Assembly (NCBI RefSeq): GCF_022899245.1
Contig: NZ_JALJAZ010000003.1
Span: 1 to 64,000, forward strand
DNA length: 64,000 nt
From: Falsirhodobacter halotolerans
GTDB taxonomy: Bacteria; Pseudomonadota; Alphaproteobacteria; Rhodobacterales; Rhodobacteraceae
Reading direction: 5' to 3'
A program made the position numbers and the translations under genes. Below the pieces are notes generated by a model. The model saw only the letters and a program-made list of their open reading frames with translations, did no database searches and had not been told where the DNA came from. Shown here one piece after another: positions 42,465 to 51,053 of the stretch (position 1 is the first letter of the stretch; each line of letters opens with the position of its first letter).

Positions 42465-43877
42465 ATGACCGCCGTGATCGACTTTCTGAACCTGATCTTC
42501 TGGAACTACATCCTGATCTATGGCCTGCTTGGTGTCGGCCTGTTTTTCACCTTTCGGTTGGGGTTGCTGCAGTTTCGCCATTTCCTTGAGATGTTTCGTT
42601 GCGTTCTGGGGTCGGGACCGGCCGACAGGAACGGCATCACCCCGCTGCAGGCGCTGACGGTCAGCCTTGCGTCGCGCGTGGGGACGGGGAACATCGCGGG
42701 CGTGGCCGTCGCCATCTATCTGGGCGGGCCGGGGGCGGTGTTCTGGATGTGGATGGTGGCGCTGGTCGGGATGGCCACCGCCTATTCCGAAAGCGCGCTG
42801 GCGCAGCTTTACAAGGTGCGGGGGGAGACGGGTCTCTATCGCGGGGGACCGGCCTATTACATCGCGCGCGGGCTGGGGCTGCCGTGGCTGGGGGCGGTGT
42901 TCGCGGTGTGCCTGATCCTCGCCTTCGGACTTGTCTTCAACTCGGTCCAGGCGAATTCGATCGCCGAGGCGATGAACGGCGCGTTCGGCGTGCCGAAATG
43001 GATCGTGGGCCTGGCCGTCGCCGCCCTGACGGCGGCGATCATCTTCGGGGGCATCCCGCAGGTGGCGCGCGTCGCCTCCATCGTCGTGCCGTTCATGGCG
43101 GGGCTGTATCTGCTGGCGGCGATTATCGTCATCGTGCTGAACCTGACCGAGGTGCCGGGCGCCCTGTGGCAGATCGTGGGCGGGGCCTTCGGCCTGACCG
43201 AGGCGGCGGGCGGTGTGGCGGGCGGCGTCGTGGCCGCGGCCATGAACGGGATCAAGCGCGGCCTGTTCTCCAACGAGGCGGGCATGGGCTCTGCCCCCAA
43301 CATCGCCGCCGTGGCGACGCCCGATCCGCATCATCCCTCCAGCCAGGGGTTCGTGCAGGCGCTTGGCGTGTTCATTGACACGCTCCTCGTGTGCACTGCG
43401 ACCGCCGTGATGATCCTTCTGTCGGGCGCGTATGAGCCGGGGAACGGGCTGACGGGCACGGTGCTGACCCAAGGCGCGCTGGTCGAACATTTCGGCCCCT
43501 TGGGCGGGGTGTTCATCGCGGTCGCGATCTTCTTCTTCGCCTTCACCTCGATCATCGGCAATTACGCCTATGCCGAAAACGCCGTGTCCTATCTGGGGCT
43601 TGGGGGGCGGACGGGGCTGACCGTGCTGCGCGTCGCGGCGATCGGCATGGTCGTCTGGGGCGCGATCCAAAGCGTGGCGACCGTGTTCAACCTGGCCGAT
43701 GCCTCGATGGGGCTGATGGCGACGATCAACCTTGTTGCCATCGTGGCGCTGTCGGGGACGGTGGTGAAGCTGACGCGGGATTATCTGGCGCAGCGCAAGG
43801 CGGGCCGGTTGCCCACCTTCCGTCTGTCGGACCATCCCGACATCGGCAAAGGCGTGGACCGCGATATCTGGCGGTGA
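42465..43877 (+). CDS. Sodium:alanine/glycine symporter (AGCS family), second copy
   Basis: 470 residues from the ATG at 42465 with AGAGGGGAC before it. Hallmarks are SRVGTGNIAGVAVAIYLGGP, FSNEAGMGSAPNIAAVATPD and FAFTSIIGNYAYAENAVSYL. It is only moderately similar to the divergent neighbour (different loops and termini), so an old paralogue or independently acquired gene rather than a recent duplication. A strong bidirectional terminator follows. Confidence 0.94.
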   Translation: MTAVIDFLNLIFWNYILIYGLLGVGLFFTFRLGLLQFRHFLEMFRCVLGSGPADRNGITPLQALTVSLASRVGTGNIAGVAVAIYLGGPGAVFWMWMVALVGMATAYSESALAQLYKVRGETGLYRGGPAYYIARGLGLPWLGAVFAVCLILAFGLVFNSVQANSIAEAMNGAFGVPKWIVGLAVAALTAAIIFGGIPQVARVASIVVPFMAGLYLLAAIIVIVLNLTEVPGALWQIVGGAFGLTEAAGGVAGGVVAAAMNGIKRGLFSNEAGMGSAPNIAAVATPDPHHPSSQGFVQALGVFIDTLLVCTATAVMILLSGAYEPGNGLTGTVLTQGALVEHFGPLGGVFIAVAIFFFAFTSIIGNYAYAENAVSYLGLGGRTGLTVLRVAAIGMVVWGAIQSVATVFNLADASMGLMATINLVAIVALSGTVVKLTRDYLAQRKAGRLPTFRLSDHPDIGKGVDRDIWR

Positions 43878-43882
43878 ATGAA

Positions 43883-43908
43883 AAAGGGGCCGGATGACCG
43901 GCCCCTTT
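43883..43908. terminator. Bidirectional intrinsic terminator between convergent AGCS and TRAP genes
   Basis: AAAGGGGCCGG (43883-43893) and CCGGCCCCTTT (43898-43908) form an 11-bp perfect stem with a 4-nt loop. A-rich sequence on the left and T-rich on the right give U-tracts to transcripts in both directions. Confidence 0.9.
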
Positions 43909-43910
43909 CC

Positions 43911-45191
43911 TTATCGAAACATCGACGGCAGCCAGAGCGACAGCGCCGGTATGTAGGTCACCAGCATCAACGTGCCGAAGGCCGCGCCATAGAAGGGCCA
44001 GATCGACTTCATCGCCGTGCCGATGCCGATCCTGCCCACGGCACAGCCGACGAACAGAACCGCCCCCACGGGGGGCGTGCACAGCCCGATGCCAAGGTTC
44101 AGGATCAGGATCACGCCGAAATGGATCGGATCCACCCCGAAGGCCATCGCCACGGGCAGAAAGATCGGCGTCGTGATCACGATCAGCGGCGACATGTCCA
44201 TGAACGTGCCAAGTACCAGCAGCATGACATTGATCAGCAGCAGGATCACCAGCGGGTTGTCCGAGATGCCCTGAAGGAACTCGATCATCGCGGTCGGCAC
44301 CTTCAGGAAGGCCAGCAGCCATCCAAAGCAGGCGGCCGATCCGATGACCGTCAGCACCATCGCGCTTGTGCGCACGGCGCCCAGGGTGGCGTCCTTGAAA
44401 TCCTCCCACGACAAGGTGCGATAGACCAGAAGCGTCACCAGAAGCGCATAGACCACGGCGATGTTGGCGCTTTCAGAGGCGGTGAAAATCCCGGACCGCA
44501 CGCCGCCGAAGATGATCAGCACCAAAAGCAGCCCCGGAATGGCCGAGATGAGCATCTGGCCCAGATAGCGCAGCCCCTGGAACGGTTCGGTCGGATACCC
44601 CCGCCGACGGGCCACGACATAGGCCGCCCCCATCAGGCTGATCGCCAGCAACAGGCCCGGAACGATGCCCGCGGTGAACAGGTCGGCGATGGACAACCGC
44701 CCCCCGGCCGAGATGGAGTAGATGATCATGTTGTGCGAAGGCGGGATCATCAGCGCGATGATGGACCCAACCACCGTCAGGTTGACCGCGTAATCAACGC
44801 CGTAGCCGCGCGCCTTCATCTGCGGCACCATCAGCCCGCCCACGGCCGACGCATCCGCCGCCGCCGACCCCGACACGCCCCCGAACATGACCGAGGCCAG
44901 AACGTTCACCTGCCCCAGCCCGCCGCGCAGATGCCCGACCAGCGCCCCCGCCAGCGCCACCAGACGGCGGGCGATATCGCCCCGCACCATCAGATCGCCG
45001 GCATAGATGAAGAACGGGATCGCCATCAGCGCAAAGGCCGAGATGCCCGAATTCAGACGCTGAAACACGACGACGGGCGGCAGCCCCATGTAAAGGACGG
45101 TGAAGAAACTGGCCGCACCCAGACAGAAGGCGACCGGCGTTCCGATAAGCAGCATCACGACAAAGCTGCCGAAAAGTATCCACAGTTCCAT
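43911..45191 (-). CDS. TRAP transporter large permease (DctM type)
   Basis: 426 residues with about twelve predicted helices. Typical segments are MAIPFFIYAGDLMVRGDIAR, MFGGVSGSAAADASAVGGLM, and LNLGIGLCTPPVGAVLFVGC. It forms the ion-coupled channel of a TRAP importer with the DctQ protein encoded directly upstream (adjacent stop and start). Confidence 0.95.
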   Translation of the reverse strand: MELWILFGSFVVMLLIGTPVAFCLGAASFFTVLYMGLPPVVVFQRLNSGISAFALMAIPFFIYAGDLMVRGDIARRLVALAGALVGHLRGGLGQVNVLASVMFGGVSGSAAADASAVGGLMVPQMKARGYGVDYAVNLTVVGSIIALMIPPSHNMIIYSISAGGRLSIADLFTAGIVPGLLLAISLMGAAYVVARRRGYPTEPFQGLRYLGQMLISAIPGLLLVLIIFGGVRSGIFTASESANIAVVYALLVTLLVYRTLSWEDFKDATLGAVRTSAMVLTVIGSAACFGWLLAFLKVPTAMIEFLQGISDNPLVILLLINVMLLVLGTFMDMSPLIVITTPIFLPVAMAFGVDPIHFGVILILNLGIGLCTPPVGAVLFVGCAVGRIGIGTAMKSIWPFYGAAFGTLMLVTYIPALSLWLPSMFR

Positions 45192-45746
45192 TTATTCCTC
45201 CACCGTGCCATCGCCGAAACGGCGGGTCGGAAGGCCGGCGGCGCGGCGGGCGATACGTTCAAGGCAGAAGATCAGGAGCAGCGCCCCCCCGCCGATCAGC
45301 GGCGCGAAGTCCCACACACGCGACAGGCCAAGCCCCGGAATGTCGCTGGAGGAGGCCTTGACCGCCAACTGCCATCCGAACCACAGCATACCGAAACCGA
45401 ACGTGCCGACGACGATGTCCGAGATCGTGTGCATAATGTCCCGCACGCGATGGGTCGCGATATAAAGGATCACGTCGAAGGACAGATGATACCCCTCGCG
45501 GATGCCGACCGCCGCGCCCAGAAAGATGAACCAGCCCATGATCATCACCGATCCGGGTTCAGCCCATTGCAACGACGACCCAAGGACATAGCGCCAGATC
45601 ACCTGCGCGAAGACGAAGCCGGTCATCAGCACAAGGGCCAGCCCGGCAATCCACAGGCCGCCCTGTGCCAGCCATTCGGTGACGCGGGCAATGCGCAGCA
45701 TGGCGGCCCGAAGGCCGCCCGCGTCCGTGTCATGGTGTGGGATCAT
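45192..45746 (-). CDS. TRAP transporter small permease (DctQ type)
   Basis: 184 residues from the ATG at 45746, which overlaps the binding-protein stop (ATGA). Four predicted helices with the family motif [19 protein letters not shown] and [20 protein letters not shown]. The C-terminal tail is charged. Confidence 0.92.
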   Translation of the reverse strand: MIPHHDTDAGGLRAAMLRIARVTEWLAQGGLWIAGLALVLMTGFVFAQVIWRYVLGSSLQWAEPGSVMIMGWFIFLGAAVGIREGYHLSFDVILYIATHRVRDIMHTISDIVVGTFGFGMLWFGWQLAVKASSSDIPGLGLSRVWDFAPLIGGGALLLIFCLERIARRAAGLPTRRFGDGTVEE

Positions 45747-46723
45747 TGCGTATCCCGGATGCGCTGGACCAGATCCTTCGCCTCGGGCGTCGTCACGTAT
45801 TTGTCGTAGACGGGGGTCATCGCGTCGATGAAGGGCTGCTTGTCCAGATCGTCGATCACCTCGACCCCCGCCGCTTCGACATGGGCGCGCGACGTCTTCT
45901 CGGCCTCGGCCCACAGCTGGCGTTCCACGGCCACGGATTCCACGGCGGCCTGGCGGATGATCTCCTGATCCTCGGGCGCAAGACCGTCCCAGGTGGTTTT
46001 GGACATGGCGACGATTTCCGGCACGATCAGGTGTTCGTCCAGCGTGTAGTATTTGGCCACCTCGTAATGGCCCGAGGTGTCATAGGACGGCCAGTTGTTC
46101 TCCGCCCCGTCCAGAATGCCCGTCTGGATGGAGGAATAGACCTCGCCATAGGGCATGGGCGTGGCGTTCGCGCCCAAGGCGTCCACCATGTCCACGAACA
46201 CATCCGACTGGATGACGCGGAACTTCATCCCCGCCATGTCCGCCACCGAGGTGATCGGCTTGACCGAGTTGTAGAAGCTGCGCGCGCCCGCGTCATAGAA
46301 GGCGAGGCCGATCAGGTCGTGAGGTTCGAAGGCCTGAAGAATCTCGTCCCCGATCGGGCCGTCCATCACCGCGTTCATATGCGCCACATCGCGGAAGATG
46401 TAGGGCAGGGACACGATGCGCGTTTCGGGCACCAGCGTGTCGAACGTGCCGAAGCTGGCGCGGATCATGTCGATGACGCCGAATTGCGTCTGTTCGATCG
46501 TGTCCTTTTCCTCGCCCAACTGCGCCGAGGGATAGACCTCGATGCAGATGCGTCCCTCGGTCCGCTCCTCCACAATCTTGGCCATGGCCTTGACGGCTTC
46601 CACGGTGGGATAGCCGTCGGGATGCGTGTCGCTGGAGCGCAGCGTGGTATCGCAGGCCCAGGCCCCGCCCGTCATCGCGCACAGCGCGACCGTCCCTGCC
46701 AGCAGGGTTTTCATTCGTGTCAT
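45743..46723 (-). CDS. TRAP transporter substrate-binding protein (DctP type)
   Basis: 326 residues from the ATG at 46723, chosen for the AGGGAGGACGAC just before it. The signal peptide is [20 protein letters not shown] with cleavage after AWA. DctP hallmarks are [40 protein letters not shown] with the Arg that usually holds the substrate carboxylate, and [20 protein letters not shown]. The substrate is probably an organic acid; which one is not visible. Confidence 0.94.
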   Translation of the reverse strand: MTRMKTLLAGTVALCAMTGGAWACDTTLRSSDTHPDGYPTVEAVKAMAKIVEERTEGRICIEVYPSAQLGEEKDTIEQTQFGVIDMIRASFGTFDTLVPETRIVSLPYIFRDVAHMNAVMDGPIGDEILQAFEPHDLIGLAFYDAGARSFYNSVKPITSVADMAGMKFRVIQSDVFVDMVDALGANATPMPYGEVYSSIQTGILDGAENNWPSYDTSGHYEVAKYYTLDEHLIVPEIVAMSKTTWDGLAPEDQEIIRQAAVESVAVERQLWAEAEKTSRAHVEAAGVEVIDDLDKQPFIDAMTPVYDKYVTTPEAKDLVQRIRDTQ

Positions 46724-46942
46724 GTCGTCCTCCCTTTGCATGGCTGTCGCGCGTTCCGGGCGCGATCGTGATCATGCGGGATCATCCTGAAGATGCGTCA
46801 ACCTGTCTGTCAACACCTTATCCTTGTCAGACGTGTCCAGGGGGACAACCTCATGGCCGGATGATTTCAGATGGCCGATTGCAAAATTTCAATTGGCCGA
46901 ATACAGACTTTCAACCGACCGAAGGCAGTCAAGGCCCCGCCC
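46724..46942 (+). promoter_or_regulatory. Divergent region with three 14-bp repeats spaced exactly 22 bp
   Basis: Before the ATPase gene lie TTTCAGATGGCCGA (46865-46878), TTTCAATTGGCCGA (46887-46900) and TTTCAACCGACCGA (46909-46922), each starting 22 bp after the last, so all face the same side of the helix about two turns apart. They end 20 bp before the ATG at 46943. Further left is TTGTC...GACAA (46824-46848). The rest of the 219-bp region holds no gene. Confidence 0.6.
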
Positions 46943-48169
46943 ATGTATCACCGCCCCATATCGGACCGTATCGACGAGGCGCTTTCGGATACGCGCGTCG
47001 TCCTGATCTCCGGCCCGCGTCAATCGGGCAAGACCACGTTGGCGCGGCAGATCGCGGGGGCGGGGCGTCCGTATTTCACGCTGGACGATGCAACCACACT
47101 GGAGGCCGCGCACGCCGATCCGGTCGGATTCCTGCGCGGTCTGGACCGCGTGGTCATCGACGAGGTTCAACGCGCGCCCGCCCTTCTTCTGGCCATCAAG
47201 ACCGAAGTCGACCGCGATCGCGCGCCGGGGCGGTTCCTTCTGACGGGGTCGGCCAATCTGATGACCTTGCCACGGGTGGCCGATTCGCTGGCCGGGCGCA
47301 TGGAAACGGTGCCCCTCCTGCCTTTGTCCCAAGCCGAGATCGCGGGCCGCCGATCGACCTTCGTCGACGATCTTCTGGCCGGACGCCGTCCGATTGCCGG
47401 CCCTGCCGTTCTGGGCCCCGATCTGGTGGCGGCGGTTCTGGCGGGCGGTTACCCCGAGGCGGTCGCGCGCCCCCGCTGGTCCCGCCGTCAGGATTGGTAT
47501 CTCGCCTATGTCGACGCGATCGTTCAGCGCGACATCCACGACATCGCCGAGATCGAGAAGGCGGCGATCCTGCCGCGGCTTGTGCGGATGATGGCCGAAC
47601 ATTCGGGACAGCTTACGAATTACTCCGCCCTGGGGGCGCAGGTCGGGCTGAACCACGTCACCACGCAGAAGTATTCGCGCCTGTTCGAAAGCCTGTTTCT
47701 GGTCGAAACCGTGCCCCCGTGGTTCAGCAACCGGCTCAAGCGGCTGGTCAAATCGCCCAAGCTGCACTTTCTGGATTCGGGTCTGCTGGCCGCGCTGCGC
47801 GACATGTCGCCCGATCGGGTGGCGCGGGACCGTCAGGCGTTCGGCGCGCTTCTGGAAACCTTCGTGCATTCCGAATTGCGCAAGATCGCCGCCTGGGGCG
47901 AGGCGCGTCCCGTCTTCAGCCATTTCCGCGACAAGGACGGGACCGAAGTGGATGTCGTGCTGGAAACCCGCGACGGCGCCGTGGCGGGGGTGGAGGTGAA
48001 GGCGTCGGCCACGGTCGCAAGCGCCGATTTCAGGGGGTTGCGCAAGATGTCCGACGCGTTGGGCGACCGGTTCGTGCAGGGCGTCGTCCTCTATGACGGG
48101 GATCAGGTCGTGCCCTTCGCCGAAAACCTGTTCGCGGTTCCGGTCTCGGCCCTGTGGGGGGCGGCCTGA
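46943..48169 (+). CDS. AAA_14-DUF4143 family ATPase with a PD-(D/E)XK-like C-terminal domain
   Basis: 408 residues from the ATG at 46943; an upstream in-frame ATG at 46871 lies inside the repeat array. Walker A is SGPRQSGKTTLARQ near residue 24 and Walker B RVVIDEVQRAP near residue 72, followed by FLLTGSANLMTLPRVADSLA, typical of AAA_14. The DUF4143 part carries GTEVDVVLETRDG then VAGVEVKAS, the Asp...Glu-X-Lys pattern of PD-(D/E)XK folds. These proteins are widespread, often mobile, and of unclear role. It stands alone between unrelated operons. Confidence 0.9.
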   Translation: MYHRPISDRIDEALSDTRVVLISGPRQSGKTTLARQIAGAGRPYFTLDDATTLEAAHADPVGFLRGLDRVVIDEVQRAPALLLAIKTEVDRDRAPGRFLLTGSANLMTLPRVADSLAGRMETVPLLPLSQAEIAGRRSTFVDDLLAGRRPIAGPAVLGPDLVAAVLAGGYPEAVARPRWSRRQDWYLAYVDAIVQRDIHDIAEIEKAAILPRLVRMMAEHSGQLTNYSALGAQVGLNHVTTQKYSRLFESLFLVETVPPWFSNRLKRLVKSPKLHFLDSGLLAALRDMSPDRVARDRQAFGALLETFVHSELRKIAAWGEARPVFSHFRDKDGTEVDVVLETRDGAVAGVEVKASATVASADFRGLRKMSDALGDRFVQGVVLYDGDQVVPFAENLFAVPVSALWGAA

Positions 48170-48176
48170 TCGCCGT

Positions 48177-48220
48177 TCGGACGGCCGGTCCGACCGCAGA
48201 CCGGCGCGGCGTGGGTTTTT
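48177..48220 (+). terminator. Hairpins and T-run after the AAA_14 ATPase gene
   Basis: TCGGAC-GGCCG-GTCCGA (48177-48193) is a perfect 6-bp stem. It is followed by CCGC...GCGG (48194-48209), GTGGG and TTTTT (48216-48220). A terminator is likely, although the best stem is not immediately before the T-run. Confidence 0.45.
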
Positions 48221-48277
48221 GACATTTCCTGCGTCAAGGCGCATGTCCCGGGGCGAAACGACGCATATATCCATTCC

Positions 48278-49885
48278 ATGACCGACACCGCCGCCCCGCC
48301 CCAGCCCACCGGCACCCTGACCATGCCCTTGTGGCGGGCGGCCATCTATGTCGCGGCCTCGCTTCTTCTGGGCCTGTCGCAGGGGTTGGGCATGAGCTTG
48401 TTCAGCTCCAACGTGGCGCAGTTGCAGGGCGAGTTCGCGGCCACGCAGCAGGAGGTGGTGTGGCTGGTCGCCGCCTATCTCGCCCCGGCGGCGCTGACCC
48501 TGGCGCTGGTGAAGATCCGCACCCAGTTCGGTCTGCGCCGGTTCGGAGAGATCGGGCTGGCGGTGTTCGTCGCCAGCGCGCTTTTGAACTTTCTGGCGAA
48601 TGATCTGGCCTCGGGCATCGCCGTGCGCTTCATCAGCGGGATGGCCGCCGCCCCCATCGCCACCTTGGCCTTCCTTTATGCGATCGAACCGTTCACCCCG
48701 GCCAAGAAGCTGTCCATCGGCCTGTCCCTGGCGCTGATCGGCATTTCCCTGGGGCTGCCGATGTCGCGGGTGCTGTCGCCCACTTTGCTGGATCTGGGGG
48801 GGTGGCACCAGCTGACCCTTCTGGAACTGGCGCTGGCGCTGGTGTGCTTTTGCGTGGTGCTGGCCCTGCCGTTGACCCCCGTCCCGCATGAAAAGGTGAT
48901 CGAACGGCTGGATTTCATCAGCTTTCCGCTGATTTTCTTCGGCCTTGGGGGCCTCGCCATCGCGCTGACGGTGGGCAAGGCCTATTGGTGGTTCACCCAA
49001 GACTGGCTGGGGCTCACGATCGCGGGCAGCGTGGCCTGCCTTGCCGTGGCCGCCGTGATCGAACTGAACCGCGAAAGCCCGCTGCTGGACCTGCGCTGGA
49101 TCTTTTCGCCCACCATCCTGCAATTCGCGGGCGCGCTTTTGGTGTTCCGCATCGTTCTGGCCGAACAATCGTCGGGCGCGCCGGGGTTGTTTCAGGCGGC
49201 GGGGCTGCAGAACGCGCAGATGCAGACGATGTTCTGGATGATCGCGGGGGCCACCGTTCTGGGCGGGATCGTCAGCGCCATGATCCTGAAGCCGGGGCGC
49301 GAACACGGGATCCACGCGGTGGCCCTTTTGCTGATCATCGTGGGCGCGACGCTGGACGCGCACGCGACCAACCTGACCCGCCCGGCCCAGATGCTGTTCA
49401 GCCAGTCGCTGATCGCCTTTGCCAGCGCGCTCTTTCTTCCGGCGGCCCTGGCGGCGGGGATGATGGCCGCGCTGAAGAAGGGGCCGAAATACATCCTGAA
49501 CTTCATCATCATCTTTCTGGTGACGCAGAAGATCGGCGGGTCGCTTGGTTCGGCCGTCTTCCAGACGATCATCCAGTTCCGGCAGAATTTCCACACCGCG
49601 CATCTTGCGGCGGACATGGCGCTGACCGATCCCCTGGTGATCCAAAGGCTTCAGGCCTATGCCTCGGTCTGGTCGCACGCCACGGCGGACGCCACATTTG
49701 CGCGGGCGCATGGAACGGCGCAACTGGCGCAGGTGGTCCAGCGCGAGGCGACGGTCCTCGCCTATAACGACGTGTTCGCGTTGATCGCGCTGGTCGCGGC
49801 GGCGGCGCTGGCCGTTCTTCTGGCCCATTGGGCGTTGATCGAATTCAAAAAGCGCCGCACCGTCGGCGCAGGGACGACGGGTTGA
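48278..49885 (+). CDS. MFS efflux transporter, EmrB/DHA2-like
   Basis: 535 residues with about fourteen predicted helices, the DHA2 drug:proton antiporter layout. The N-terminal helix pair contains GLSQGLGMSLFSSNVAQLQG, then WLVAAYLAPAALTLALVKIR and RFISGMAAAPIATLAFLYAI. The usual antiporter motif C is poorly conserved, so the substrate range is uncertain. The HlyD-family gene begins 19 bp after the stop, making an EmrAB-like pair. Confidence 0.88.
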   Translation: MTDTAAPPQPTGTLTMPLWRAAIYVAASLLLGLSQGLGMSLFSSNVAQLQGEFAATQQEVVWLVAAYLAPAALTLALVKIRTQFGLRRFGEIGLAVFVASALLNFLANDLASGIAVRFISGMAAAPIATLAFLYAIEPFTPAKKLSIGLSLALIGISLGLPMSRVLSPTLLDLGGWHQLTLLELALALVCFCVVLALPLTPVPHEKVIERLDFISFPLIFFGLGGLAIALTVGKAYWWFTQDWLGLTIAGSVACLAVAAVIELNRESPLLDLRWIFSPTILQFAGALLVFRIVLAEQSSGAPGLFQAAGLQNAQMQTMFWMIAGATVLGGIVSAMILKPGREHGIHAVALLLIIVGATLDAHATNLTRPAQMLFSQSLIAFASALFLPAALAAGMMAALKKGPKYILNFIIIFLVTQKIGGSLGSAVFQTIIQFRQNFHTAHLAADMALTDPLVIQRLQAYASVWSHATADATFARAHGTAQLAQVVQREATVLAYNDVFALIALVAAAALAVLLAHWALIEFKKRRTVGAGTTG

Positions 49886-49904
49886 AGAACATGCGAGCAG
49901 GATC

Positions 49905-50951
49905 ATGACAAGCATCACGAAACATATCGGCACGATCGTCGCGGTGGTCATGGGGCTGTGCGGGGTTCTGGCCGTGCTTTACGCGTGGCAGCTCTTTCCC
50001 TTCACCTCCTCGGTGCAGCGGACGGACAACGCCTATGTCCGCTCCAAGATCACCTATGTCGCGCCGCAGGTGCAGGGATACATCACCGAAGTGCCGGTGA
50101 CCGATTACCAGCAGGTGAAGGAGGGCGATCTGCTGGCGCGGGTGGACGACCGGATCTATGTCCAGAAGGTGGCGCAGGCGCAGGCGCAACTGTCCCAGCA
50201 GCAGGCGGCGCTCGCCTCCGCCGCGCAGCAGCGCGCCTCGGCCGAGGCGGAGGTGTCGGCGGCCGAAGCGGGCCTTCGCGCCGCCCGGGTGAACCGCGAC
50301 GTGGCGCAGCGCGATTTCGACCGGCTGGATGCGCTGGCCACGCGGGGTGTGTCGTCGCAATCCAGCCTCGACACCTCGCGCGCCGCGTTGGACCAGTCCA
50401 CCGCCGATGTGGGCAGTGCCGAGGCGCAGGTGGAGATTGCCCGGCAGAACGTGCTGGCGGCGGAAACCGCCAAGGGCACGGCGCAGGCCGCGATCGAGGC
50501 GGCGGATGCCGCGCTGGCGCTGGCGCAGATCGATCTGGACAACACGCGCATCACCGCCCCCGAGGATGGCCGTCTGGGCGAGGTGGGCGCGCGGGTGGGG
50601 CAATATGTCAGCGTGGGCACCCAACTGGCGGGCCTTGTGCCGCGCACCGCATGGGTGGTGGCGAACTTCAAGGAAACGCAGCTGCACGGCATGAAGGTGG
50701 GGCAGGCGGTGGACATCACCGTCGACGCTTTGGGGGGGCAGGTGCTGCGCGGACGGATCGAAAGTTTCTCGCCCGCCACGGGCAATGAATTCAGCGTGCT
50801 GCGCACCGACAACGCGACTGGCAACTTCACCAAGATCACCCAGCGTCTGCCGGTGCGGATCGGCTTTGCCGAGGGTCAGGAGCTGGCCGATCATCTGGTT
50901 CCCGGCCTGTCGGTCGAAGTGGCGGTCGACACCGCACAACCGGCCCCCTGA
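49905..50951 (+). CDS. HlyD/EmrA-family membrane fusion protein
   Basis: 348 residues. One N-terminal membrane anchor (about residues 10-32), then the biotinyl-lipoyl-like half-motifs (VAPQVQGYITEVPVTDYQQV), a long Ala/Gln-rich coiled-coil hairpin (about residues 80-210), and the beta-barrel domain (ITAPEDGRLGEVGARVGQYV). It should bridge the MFS pump to an outer-membrane channel, which is not encoded here. Confidence 0.93.
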   Translation: MTSITKHIGTIVAVVMGLCGVLAVLYAWQLFPFTSSVQRTDNAYVRSKITYVAPQVQGYITEVPVTDYQQVKEGDLLARVDDRIYVQKVAQAQAQLSQQQAALASAAQQRASAEAEVSAAEAGLRAARVNRDVAQRDFDRLDALATRGVSSQSSLDTSRAALDQSTADVGSAEAQVEIARQNVLAAETAKGTAQAAIEAADAALALAQIDLDNTRITAPEDGRLGEVGARVGQYVSVGTQLAGLVPRTAWVVANFKETQLHGMKVGQAVDITVDALGGQVLRGRIESFSPATGNEFSVLRTDNATGNFTKITQRLPVRIGFAEGQELADHLVPGLSVEVAVDTAQPAP

Positions 50952-51053
50952 CGGACGCGTCGCGGGGGCGGGGGCAAAGATCGGGATTGCGTTGCGCGCC
51001 GCCCCGTGCACCACTGATGTCGTATCACCGTTCCGGCCAACAGGAATGCGCCC

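Noticed and set aside
43878-45809. Plus-strand open frame of 643 codons opposite the TRAP permeases
   Set aside because: Extremely rich in His, Gln, Arg and Asp, the usual complement of GC-rich membrane-protein genes.
46865-46922. CRISPR array
   Set aside because: Repeats of 14 bp separated by 8 bp, only three copies, imperfect; far too short for repeats and spacers and no cas genes.
46889-49951. Minus-strand open frame of 1020 codons opposite the AAA_14 ATPase and the MFS pump
   Set aside because: Low-complexity Arg/Gln/His-rich translation exactly opposite two well-supported genes; a product of high GC and codon bias.
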